A stretch of DNA of 17,573 nucleotides from a bacterium (GTDB lineage: Bacteria > Verrucomicrobiota > Kiritimatiellia > UBA8416): NCBI GenBank assembly GCA_020048935.1, contig JAIFLS010000107.1, positions 1 to 17,573 of the forward strand, written 5' to 3'. The translations under genes were made by a program, and so were the position numbers. Each line of letters opens with the position of its first letter. Positions within the stretch are counted from its first letter, which is position 1. Below the pieces are notes generated by a model, which saw nothing but the letters and a program-made list of their open reading frames with translations, was not told the origin of the DNA and ran no database searches. Below, one piece after another: positions 1-9,300 of this stretch.

Positions 1-650
1 TGCGCGCCGCGACCCATCAGGCGGCGGATGCCCAGCATCATGTGGTCGGCCATGTCGGGTTCCATGAAGTCGATCTTCAGCAGCAGCTCGCGCCAGATCG
101 CGAACATCCGCTCGCGCAGTTCGCTGGTCGCCGGGACCGATTTTTCCTGGGGCGGCTCGTAGACCCCGGCCAGCAGGAAAATCTCGTAGCAGCAGATCAG
201 GACCGCCTGCGAGAGGTTGAGCGAGGGGTACGCGGGATCGGACGGGATCTGGATGAGCCGGTTGCAGAGTGCCAGCTCCTCGTTGGAAAGGCCTTTGTCC
301 TCGCGTCCGAAGACCAGCGCCACCGGACCCTGCGCGGCCGCGTCCAGCACGACCGGGGCCCACTCGCGCGGGGAACGGGCATGCTGCCGGTAGAGACCCT
401 CGCGCGCGGAGGTGCCCATCACCAGCGTGCAGTCGGCCACCGCCTCGGCCAGGCTCGCGCATTCCCGCCGCGCGTCCAGCACGTTCCCGGCATGGCAGGC
501 CATCATGCGCGCTTCGTCCAGGTCCATCGGTTTCGGGTTGACCAGGGTAAGCGCCTTGATCCCCGCATTCGCCATCGCCCGGCAGACCGCCCCCACATTC
601 CCGCCGTACAGCGGCTCCACCAGCACCACCCGTATATTCTCCAGTCCCAT
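1..650 (-). CDS. trmJ: TrmJ-type tRNA (cytidine/uridine-2'-O-)-methyltransferase, 3' end outside window
   Basis: This is a SPOUT/TrmH-family RNA 2'-O-methyltransferase, most like TrmJ, which methylates the ribose of nucleotide 32 in tRNA using SAM. I translated the minus strand: 216 residues are visible starting MGLENIRVVLVEP, and the reading frame stays open to the window edge, so the C-terminus is missing (family members are usually about 240-260 residues). Signature motifs seen are GGNVGAVCRAMANAG (residues 16-30, including the conserved N18 and R24), FGREDKGLSNEEL (114-126) and the SAM-knot motif YPSLNLSQAV (141-150). The start ATG is at 650-648 and is preceded by GAGGGA about seven bases upstream. 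The gene is divergent from the Lrp-led unit and unlikely to be functionally tied to it. A broader TrmH-family assignment is the alternative. Confidence 0.9.
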   Translation of the reverse strand, partial: MGLENIRVVLVEPLYGGNVGAVCRAMANAGIKALTLVNPKPMDLDEARMMACHAGNVLDARRECASLAEAVADCTLVMGTSAREGLYRQHARSPREWAPVVLDAAAQGPVALVFGREDKGLSNEELALCNRLIQIPSDPAYPSLNLSQAVLICCYEIFLLAGVYEPPQEKSVPATSELRERMFAIWRELLLKIDFMEPDMADHMMLGIRRLMGRGA

Positions 651-670
651 TCGTTCCCTCTTACCTATAA

Positions 671-707
671 CTTTCAGGTTGAAACCCTAGCAGACAATCT
701 CTATAAC
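671..707 (+). promoter_or_regulatory. sigma70-like promoter of the Lrp-aminotransferase unit, with overlapping small dyad
   Basis: A -35 element TTGAAA (679-684) and a -10 element TATAAC (702-707) are separated by exactly 17 bases, each matching consensus at five of six positions. Transcription would begin near 714, leaving a leader of about 70 bases before the ATG at 784. A short perfect dyad TTTCA-GGT-TGAAA (672-684) overlaps the -35 box. Because the first gene is an Lrp/AsnC regulator, an autoregulatory operator here is plausible, but that is inference. Confidence 0.6.
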
Positions 708-783
708 GTACACTTCAAATAAGTGGTTCGCGCGGCAATCGGCCGTGGCGGACAGCAACCCGACGACCCGTGAAGGGGAAATC

Positions 784-1263
784 ATGGACGAATTACTGCA
801 GATTTTGAAACGAGACGCGCGTACGCCGCTGAAGGATATCGCCGTCATGCTGGGGCAGACGGAAGCCGAGGTGCAGGCCCGGATCGCCGGCTTCGAGGCC
901 TCCGGCGTCATCCGCGGCTACCAGGCGCTCCTGGACGAGGAGCTGATCAATCCGGACCACGTGCGTGCGGCTATCGAGGTGCGCATGACGCCCGAACGCG
1001 GCGGCGGCTACGACCGCATCGCCAAGCGGATAAGCCGCTTCCCGGAGGTCGAATCCGTCTTCCTGATGTCGGGCGGCTATGACCTGCTGGTCTATGTCAA
1101 AGGCGAAAACCTGCGGACGGTGGCTTCTTTTGTCAACGAACGGCTGGCCACGATCGACGGCGTGCTTTCCACCGCGACCCACTTCACCCTTAAAACCTAC
1201 AAGGACCAGGGCGTCCTGATGAAGGAAGAGAATACCGATGAACGACTCTCCGTCTCCCCGTAG
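784..1263 (+). CDS. Lrp/AsnC family transcriptional regulator
   Basis: A 159-residue feast/famine-type regulator. The N-terminal part (about residues 1-45, from MDELLQILKRDARTPLKDIAVMLG) is a winged helix-turn-helix. The rest (about 60-145) fits the RAM/ligand-binding domain, with the characteristic pattern of a central strand containing PEVESVFLMSGGYDLLVYV. The ATG at 784 is chosen over an in-frame GTG at 745 because AAGGGG lies five bases upstream of it and the HTH begins immediately after. The next gene, an aminotransferase, starts inside this one (26-bp overlap), a pairing known in many bacteria in which the regulator senses an amino acid and controls the adjacent enzyme. Ligand and regulon cannot be read from the sequence. 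Confidence 0.9.
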   Translation: MDELLQILKRDARTPLKDIAVMLGQTEAEVQARIAGFEASGVIRGYQALLDEELINPDHVRAAIEVRMTPERGGGYDRIAKRISRFPEVESVFLMSGGYDLLVYVKGENLRTVASFVNERLATIDGVLSTATHFTLKTYKDQGVLMKEENTDERLSVSP

Positions 1264-2356
1264 CTACGTCGCCAACTACCTCAAGAACGTGCCCCGCTCG
1301 GGCATCCGCGACTTCTTTGAGATCGTCAGCACCCGCAAGGACGTGATCAGCCTGGGCATCGGCGAGCCCGATTTCGTCACGCCCTGGCACATCCGTGAAT
1401 CGTCCGTCTACGCGCTCGATCACGGGGCCACCTCCTACACCGCCAACTTGGGACTGATCGAGCTGCGGCGGGCGATCGCCAAGTACGTCGCTACCCGCTA
1501 CGGGGCGGAGTACAACCCGGTCAACGAGATCATGATCACCGTCGGCGTCAGCGAGGCGCTGGACCTGGCGATCCGCGCCCTGGTCAGCCCCGGCGACGAG
1601 GTGCTCTACCACGAGCCCTGCTACGTCTCCTATGCGCCGGTCATCACCTTCGCGCACGGGGTGCCGGTCGCGGTGGAGACCCGTCGCGAGGACGGGTTCC
1701 GCCTGACCCGCGCGGCACTGGAGGCGAAGGTCTCGCCCCGCACGCGCGTGCTGATGATCAACTTCCCGACCAATCCGACCGGGGCCGTGCTCACGCAGCA
1801 GGACGTCGAGGATATCGCCGACTTCGCCAAGGCGCACGACCTGGTGGTCATCACCGACGAGATCTACTCCGAGCTGACGTACGAGCCCGAGCGCGTCAGC
1901 ATCGCCGCCGTGCCCGGCATGAAGGAGCGCACCATCTTCCTGAACGGCTTTTCCAAGGCCTGGGCGATGACTGGCTTCCGCGTCGGCTTCTCCTGCGCCC
2001 CGCCGGAGATGACCGAGGCGATGATGAAGATCCACCAGTACACCATGCTTTGCGCGCCGATCCTGGCGCAGAAGGCGGCGATCGAGGCGCTGGAGAAGGG
2101 CGATGCGGACGTGCAGGAGATGCGCGCCGCCTACCGCCAGCGCCGCAACCTGATGCTCGACGGGTTCCAGCAGGCGGGGATTCCCTGTCAGCGGCCGGAT
2201 GGCGCGTTCTACGCCTTCCCGTACGTCGGCGATTTCGGGCTCAAGTCCAAGGCATTCGCCATGGGGTTCCTGGAAGCCGAGAATGTCGCCTGTGTGCCGG
2301 GCACCGCCTTCGGGGCCTGGCCATGGTGCGGCTCAAGCGCTTCGTCGCGACGCTGA
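1238..2356 (+). CDS. PLP-dependent class I/II aminotransferase, C-terminus disrupted
   Basis: A fold-type I aminotransferase of 372 residues as encoded, cytoplasmic, transferring an amino group between an amino acid and a 2-oxo acid. Visible landmarks are the N-terminal SLGIGEPDF, the NPTG motif (N179-G182), DEIY (D207-Y210) and the PLP-binding lysine K240 in FSKAWAMTGFRVGF. The start ATG at 1238 follows GGAAGAG and overlaps the lrp gene. After GTAFG (355-359) the frame runs into unrelated residues (WPWCGSSASSRR) and stops. The expected tail, AMVRLKRFVATLK with a TAA at 2359-2361, is found in another frame directly after it. About 18 residues, including the family's (G)xVRxSYAT segment with the carboxylate-binding arginine, are absent. 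The gene may be a recent pseudogene, or the deletion may be an assembly artefact. Substrate is not identifiable, though aspartate/aromatic-type enzymes are the closest in motif style. Confidence 0.88.
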   Translation: MNDSPSPRSYVANYLKNVPRSGIRDFFEIVSTRKDVISLGIGEPDFVTPWHIRESSVYALDHGATSYTANLGLIELRRAIAKYVATRYGAEYNPVNEIMITVGVSEALDLAIRALVSPGDEVLYHEPCYVSYAPVITFAHGVPVAVETRREDGFRLTRAALEAKVSPRTRVLMINFPTNPTGAVLTQQDVEDIADFAKAHDLVVITDEIYSELTYEPERVSIAAVPGMKERTIFLNGFSKAWAMTGFRVGFSCAPPEMTEAMMKIHQYTMLCAPILAQKAAIEALEKGDADVQEMRAAYRQRRNLMLDGFQQAGIPCQRPDGAFYAFPYVGDFGLKSKAFAMGFLEAENVACVPGTAFGAWPWCGSSASSRR

Positions 2357-2374
2357 AGTAATGGCCGGTCGCCG

Positions 2375-3115
2375 ATGAAACTGCCTGCACTTTATACGCG
2401 CCATGCGAAATGGTGGCCGCTGCTTTCTCCGCCGGCGGATTACCGCGATGATGCGGCTGCCTATACCCGTATCATCAGGAATTCCTGCCACCATCGGCCG
2501 AAGACGCTGCTGGAGCTGGGCTGCGGCGGCGGCAACAACGCCTGGTTCATGAGGCGGCACTTCCAGATGACGCTCTCGGATCTTTCCGCGGACATGCTCG
2601 ACATCAGCCGCGCGCTCAACCCCGATTGCGAGCATGTGCAGGGCGACATGCGCACCCTTCGGCTGGACCGCGAGTTCGATGCCGTGTTCGTCCACGACGC
2701 CATCGTCTACATGCGTATCCGCCGCGACCTGCAGCGGGCCGTGCAGACGGCCTTCGTCCATTGCCGTCCGGGCGGTGCCGCCGTATTCGCGCCCGATTAT
2801 ACCCGCGAGAGCTTCCATTCGGCCACCAGCCACGGTGGCGAGGATACGCCCGCCTGTTCCATGCGCTACCTTCAATGGGACTGGGATCCCGAACCCGCCG
2901 ACAGCACCTACCGCATGGACTTTGTCTACCTCTTCCGCGAAGCGGATAACCGCGTGCACGTCGAGAAGGAACACCACATCGCCGGCCTGTTCAGTATCCA
3001 GGAGTGGTACGACATCATCGCCGGCGCCGGTTTCGAGCCCGACAGCGTCACGATCGAGTCCGAGGATCTTGAACCCGGAGCCTACCGCCTCTTTATCGCC
3101 CGCAAGGCGGGCTGA
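2375..3115 (+). CDS. class I SAM-dependent methyltransferase, substrate unknown
   Basis: A 246-residue soluble protein with a Rossmann-type methyltransferase core. Motif I is LLELGCGGGN (E47-G53). The acidic residue after strand 2 is D69 in LSDLS. GDMR (90-93) fits motif II, and FDAVFVHDAIVYM followed by RPGGAAVFAPDY fits motifs III and post-III. The C-terminal 90 residues form a substrate-side region with no motif I recognise. The start ATG lies 14 bases beyond the TAA that would have ended an intact aminotransferase, so co-transcription with lrp and the aminotransferase is likely. No strong Shine-Dalgarno is visible, which suggests translation by coupling. Substrate unknown; a small-molecule methyltransferase linked to the neighbouring amino acid enzyme is a guess. 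Confidence 0.85.
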   Translation: MKLPALYTRHAKWWPLLSPPADYRDDAAAYTRIIRNSCHHRPKTLLELGCGGGNNAWFMRRHFQMTLSDLSADMLDISRALNPDCEHVQGDMRTLRLDREFDAVFVHDAIVYMRIRRDLQRAVQTAFVHCRPGGAAVFAPDYTRESFHSATSHGGEDTPACSMRYLQWDWDPEPADSTYRMDFVYLFREADNRVHVEKEHHIAGLFSIQEWYDIIAGAGFEPDSVTIESEDLEPGAYRLFIARKAG

Positions 3116-3144
3116 AGCCGGAAGAAAGACGACATCAAGGCAGC

Positions 3145-3165
3145 CCACCGGCCTTGCGCCGGTGG
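3145..3165 (+). terminator. hairpin downstream of the methyltransferase gene, possible terminator
   Basis: A perfect 8-bp GC-rich inverted repeat, CCACCGGC and GCCGGTGG with a five-base loop, sits 30 bases after the methyltransferase stop. It is not followed by a T-run, so an intrinsic terminator of the classical form is not shown. It could act as an mRNA 3'-end stabiliser or a T-tract-independent terminator. Confidence 0.35.
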
Positions 3166-3335
3166 TGGTAACGAAATACTCAAGAGGTTACCCGTCCGTT
3201 TTCGCCTGGATGGGCTTGTGGCGCAAAACCTGCATACCGCTGTCGCAACGGCTGTTTTTACAAGCGCCCCGAATTGAGATAAAGTTACCACCAGTCAGTA
3301 GATTAGTTCCCTGGGAATGAAACGAGGTGGATATC
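3166..3335 (+). other. non-coding leader upstream of the giant secreted protein, weak secondary structure
   Basis: No gene is supported here. The stretch contains a possible stem CCCGTCC (3191-3197) with GGATGGG (3208-3214), which includes one G-U pair, and GCTTGT (3214-3219) can pair with ACAAGC (3260-3265). A poor promoter candidate is TTGAGA (3274-3279) with TAGATT (3299-3304) at a long 19-base spacing. A Shine-Dalgarno GAGGTGG occupies 3324-3330. I compared it by eye with common riboswitch cores and found no match. Confidence 0.3.
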
Positions 3336-6300
3336 GTGACCGTGAATATTGTGTCCAAGGTTGTCAGCCGCTGCTATCGTGTTTCCCTGTGCATGGCGAT
3401 AGCGGCGATCTTATTCAATTCCTTGCCGGCAATCGGTGCACCCTATGGACCGGATGGGAAGTCCGTGTCTTACCGGCAACCCGATGGAACGACGGTTAAA
3501 GTCAGGGTTTTCGGTGATGAATTCTACGCTGTTGCCGAGACCGAAGAGGGTTATACGGTTGTCTATGATAAAAACAAGGTATTAACCTTCGGGACACTAT
3601 CGGCTGATGGTAAGCAAATCCTTTCCACGGGCATTCGTGCCAGTAACAAGCCTGATCATGCGACACTACAGGCATCGGGGATAAAAAAGAACACCAGGCT
3701 TAGCCCGGAAGGACGTGAAGAGTCAGTCGCCAGAGGGTTGCAGCGGATGCGGGCTGACAGCAAGGGCCGGATAAACCAAAAATCGATCCAGTACTATGAA
3801 GCTGCCCTAAGCAGCAGAGCGGCAAGTTTTTCGTCTGATCCTGGGTTGGTATCGCCTTCTGAAACGGTGATCCCCCCTCCGGTATACGCGCCCCCGACCG
3901 TGACACGCATTGGCGAGTATGTCGGCCTCTGCCTGCTCGTTGATTTCTCGGATCAGGCTGGGACCATCGCCAAGAGTGTTGTGGATGATTATTGCAATAA
4001 ACCCGGATATACTGGCTACAGCAATGCAGGTTCGATTTACGACTATTTCTTGAAACAGTCCGGTGGCCGACTCCGCTACAACAATATAGTCACGGCTTAT
4101 GTCAGGGTTCCTAACCCCAAAACGTATTACGATGATGGTTCTGATCTCCCTTGGGGGAGCTCCAAGGCCCAGCAGCTGGTCATCGATGCCTTGGATGTGC
4201 TGATAGCGCAGGGGTTTGATTTCACGCCGCTAAGTCGAGATGCTGGCGGCACCATCTATTCGATGAATGTCTTTTACGCTGGCACGTGTGCCTCGGGGTG
4301 GTCAACCGGATTGTGGCCCAGTAGTTGGGCGATCCCGACTAAATCGGTGGATGCGGCTAACGGGATAAAGGCCTCCTCATATCAAATGACCGATATGGGG
4401 ACAGCATTGGACATCGGAACGTTTTGTCATGAAAACGGTCACATGCTGATGGATTATCCGGATCTCTACTCTTACAACGGTAATGCCGCCAATATGGGCA
4501 GCTACACCCTGATGGCAGGCGGAAACAGTGCTGACGGAGGCAGGCATCCCACGAACATCGATCCCTATCTCAAGACCGCTTCCGGCTGGGCGGATATTGT
4601 TGACCTGAGCAGCAATAGCCTTCAGCGCTGCACGGTGCAGGTGGATGCCAATCTGTTCTACCGTTACCGCAACCCTGCCAAGACGACCGAATATTTCATC
4701 TTCGAGGTACGGGATAATACGGGTTACGAGGGACCTTTCGGTGGATCCGCCGCGAGCGTCAATCCCACCGCTGGTCTTGTCGCCTATCATGCCTATGAGA
4801 CAGGGAGTAATCCCTATTCCAGCATATTTACAGCCAGTAACCCAGCCTGCTCTTACACCCAGCCGTATGAACTACTGCTCGTGGAAGCGAACCCCAACGG
4901 CACGAAGACGCCGTGGTATGATGACCCCACTCCGGGAGCCGACGATTCGTTCAAGAGCAGCGGCACGAACTATATCTCCGATACCACGACTCCCAATCTT
5001 AAGTTCTGGGTTCCTCTTGCTACGAGCAGTGGGGGTGGTCGCAATACCGCTTCGGGCTGTGTCATCACCAATATCAGCGCCGACGGTCCAATCATGAGTT
5101 TTGTGGTCGGGGCCGGGGCTCTCACAAACGCCCCGAGCATCGTCCTGAGTCGATCCACGATAGACAGTTTTTGCGATTTTGGTACTACGGCTGTTACTCA
5201 GACCTTATCCATCGCCAACGGAGGAGGGGGCACGCTTAGCTATTCGATTACAGACAACCAATCCTGGCTTACCTGTTCTCCCACGAATGGCACGGCGACG
5301 ACAGAGAGCGACACCATTACCCTAACGTTTTCAACGAGCGTGCTTCCTGCCGGGTCCTACTCGGCCATGATTACGGTCATGGATCCGGCGGCATCGCCGA
5401 CCAATAAGACGATTACCGTCAACCTCACGGTACATTCGCAGGCGGTGATGGCGCTTACACCCTCGGCTATTTCGACGAATGGCGTTAGCAGAATGCCCGG
5501 GACGCAGGTGCCGCTGGCCATTCGCAACACTGGCGGTGGGGCGATGACTTATTCCTTAAGCAAAACGCAAAGCTGGCTTGCATTGTCTCATACGTCTGGC
5601 ACGGTCATCGCAGAGACGGATACGGTCTATGTTAATCTTAATTCGGCCGTCCTCGCCGCTGGCACCTATAATGACACGATTACCATAACGTCTCCAGAAG
5701 CATCCAATTCACCACAGTCTGTTCCTGTCACGTTTACACTGAGTCACGTTAATATGCTGGTCGCTTCACCAAACGGGGGTGAAGTTCTCTATTCGAATGG
5801 TTCGACTAATATTAACTGGATAAGCAGCCTCGGCGGAAACGTCTCCATCGAATTACTGAAGGGGGGAGTCTTTGATTCCCAGATTACCGCAAGCACCACG
5901 AATGATGCGAGTTATGCCTGGACGGTTCCGCTCGGCAAGAACGGCACCAATTACACGATACGTATTACAAGTCTTTCCCCGAGCCCCGTCTATTCTGACG
6001 AAAGTGATGTTTTCTTTAGTATTATGCAGCCCGTCATGAGTCTCTCGACAACGAATATTGTGGAAAACGGACTTTCAGGTTCAGTTGGTCCACAGGTGGA
6101 ACTGAGGATCAACAACACCAGTGGCGGTGTGATGACGTATTCACTGAGCAAAACCCAGAGCTGGCTCACACTGTCGCCAACGTCTGGCACGGTCTCGACG
6201 GAAACGGATACGATCTTTGTTAATCTCAACGCCACCACTCTGGCTGCCGGCACCTACAATGACACGATCACCATCACCTCGCCGGAAGCTTCAAATTCGC

Positions 6301-9300
6301 CGCAGACGATAGCGGTTTCCTTTTTGGTGAATGGAGACGATATCGTTATTACTTCACCCAATGGAGGTGAAACGTTCATTACCGGCGTGCAGACAAACAT
6401 AACATGGGTGAGTGGCATTGGTGGCAATGTTTCGATTCATCTGCTCAAGAACGGCTCACTGGATTCGGTCATTGTATCCAGTACGGCCAACGATGGAAAC
6501 TATACATGGAATGTTCCTGAATCCAAATCGGGATCGGCTTTCAGGGTCAGGGTTACCAGCTTGGACATCAATCCCGGATTTTATGACGACAGCAATGCCG
6601 ACTTCGCCATTCAGTGGCCGCCACTCTTGAGTCAGAACTTCGAGGCATCCCTAAGCCTACCATCCGGCTGGTCGCAGACTCAGATATCGGGTTCCACGAC
6701 GTGGAAGATCCAGAAAGGCGGCAGTACTGCCGGTGGAGGCAATCCGAGTACCGCTCACAGCGGGACCAACAACGCAACCCTTGTTGATGGTACAGGGGCG
6801 GACGACAAGGCACGGCTGGTCACTCCGGTGTTCAATGCCTATAGTTACACGAACGTGACTTTGAAATTCTGGCATACACAGGTGTTATGGAGTCCGGATC
6901 AGGATTTCCTGAATGTCTTCTATAGCACAAATGGTGGGTCCGCATGGATGTGGATCGCGGGTTACTCCAACGACGTTAGTGCCTGGACCGAACGTACCCT
7001 CAGTCTACCGTCAGTTTCCACGAATACGCGTGTCGCGTTCGAAGGCAACGCCAAATATGGTTATGGTGTCTGTATTGATGATGTGATGGTGACGGGTGAA
7101 GAATCTGGCGGTTCCGGCGTGATCGTCACAAAGAGCGGTGGCTCGGTGGATGTCACAGAGGGTGGCGCCACAGATACCTATACGGTGGTGCTCGGTTCGG
7201 CTCCTTCCGCCAGTGTGGTCATCACCATCACTCCGGATACGGAAGTAAGCGTTAATGTTTCAAATCTGACCTTTACGACAGGGAACTGGGCCTCTCCGCA
7301 GACGGTTACCGTGACGGCCATCAATGACTCGGATCACGAGTTTAGCCACATCGGCATGATCACGCATGCGGCCACCAGTGGGGATGCTGCCTTCAATGGT
7401 ATTCTTATTGATGACGTGCTCGTGAGTATCACCGACAACGATAACAACGCTCCGGTGGTCAGTGCGGGAGACGATCAGACCGTGCTGCTGACGGGCGGCA
7501 CCTGGTCGCCTACCGAGGTTAGCCCCTCGCTCTGGCTAGATGCTGACGATGTGGCCACGGTGCAGCTCAATGGCACCACGGTCAGCAATTGGCTGGACAA
7601 GAGCGGTAATAGTCGGAATGCGACCCAGTCCACACCTGCAAACCAGCCGACCGATACAGCCGCCGGACTCGACGGCAAGCATGTCCTGAGATTCGACGGC
7701 GCCAGTGACTTCTTCAACATCAACCTTGACTTCCTCGCGGGCGTCTCGCATTCGGCATTTATCGTCACGAAACCGACGACATACAACAACATCTACGGGG
7801 CGGCAACGTCAGGCTCAGGCGCGAGCAGTCTACACGTTGGGTTTATAAGCGCAGCCAGTTATCGCATGAATTATTGGGGGAATGACTGGAATGGTGCGAT
7901 TACAGCGAATTTCCATGCCGGTGCCGGGAATATCCTGAACTATGTATGGATCACGGGCGCGGCCAAGCAGATCTTCGCCAACGGTAGCTCCGAGGGGACG
8001 TCGGGGGTGCTGGCGGGCACGATTGGCACCATGGCTGGGGGCGGTAGGATTTCCAATGTCACGGGGCATGGCTACTACGGCGGCGATATCGCCGAGATGA
8101 TCATGGTCACGGGCACGGTCAGTGTCGCTACGCGGGAGACGGTTGAAGGATACCTTGCGCACAAGTGGGGTATCGAGGGGTATCTGCCTGCCGGGCACAC
8201 GTACAAGACCGAAGGGCCAAGCAGTGCGGCGGCGGCGGCCACTCTCGACGGTTCTGCCAGTGATACCGACGCGCTTAGCACGCTCTGGACGGTTGTGACC
8301 GGGCCCGGGCCGGTGGTCTTTGATAATGCCAATGCTGTGGATACCGTCGCGAACTTTATGGCTGAAGGCGTTTACACCTTGCGCTTGAGCGCCTCCGATA
8401 CCGTGACCCAGGTGGTCGACGAGGTGGTGATCACGGTTACGACCAATACCTTGCCGCCTGCCATTATGGCACCCACGGGTTTGGTAGCCGTGGCCGTGGC
8501 GACGAACCGGATTGACCTCACTTGGAGCGATAACAGCACGAACGAGACGGGTTTCGTGATTGAGCGCTCGATGACGAATGGTGCCGGCTTTGCCGTAATC
8601 ACCACGACCGCCGCCAATGCCACGAATGTCGCGGATATCGGGCTGTCGGTCGGGCGTACCTACTACTACAGGATCTTTGCAACCAACGCGATCACTGCCA
8701 GTGTCACCACACCTCAAGTGTCGGCCACCACGCCGAAAATACAGGCTTCGGTGACGCTCTCCGGCTTGTCGCAAGCCTATAACGGCACCGCCCGGTCGGT
8801 TGGCGTTGCCACGGTTCCGCCAGGGTTGACGGTGGCCTTGACGTATGCCGGAAGCCCGGCGGCTCCGACGAATGCAGGAAACTATGCGGTGGTCGCTACG
8901 ATCAACGAGGCATCCTACGAGGGTTCAACCAACGGGACTCTGGTGGTCAACCAGGCAACGCCGACGGTTTCCGCATGGCCGGTAGCGGCTGTGATTACCG
9001 AAGGCCAGGCGGTCTCGAATGCGACGCTCTCGGGTGGCAGTGCGTCGGTTAGCGGGAGCTTCATCTATAATTCGCCTTCGACCGTGCCTCCGCTTGGAAC
9101 AAATGCGATTAATGTGACGTTCTGGCCAGACAACGGCAATTACGCATCCGTGAGCGGGTCGGTTGCTGTAACAGTCAACGAGGCGCCGCCACTAGCTCCG
9201 ACGGGCGTGGGTGTCACACCACGGGTCGGTCAGGTGGACCTGGTCTGGTCGGCGGTCGCCAATGCGACAGGGTACAACGTCAGGCGATCAACGGTACCGG

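Noticed and set aside
42..722. A 226-codon plus-strand frame at the left end
   Set aside because: Antisense to the trmJ gene, whose SPOUT motifs are unambiguous.
1190..2035. A 281-codon minus-strand frame
   Set aside because: Antisense to the aminotransferase, which has the PLP lysine and NPTG motif in the plus frame.
2050..2361. A 103-codon plus-strand frame overlapping the end of the aminotransferase
   Set aside because: Most of it is out-of-frame shadow; only its last 14 codons are meaningful, as the displaced true C-terminus of the aminotransferase.
3166..3326. A cyclic-di-GMP or other known riboswitch before the giant gene
   Set aside because: The expected conserved cores were not found on either strand by eye.
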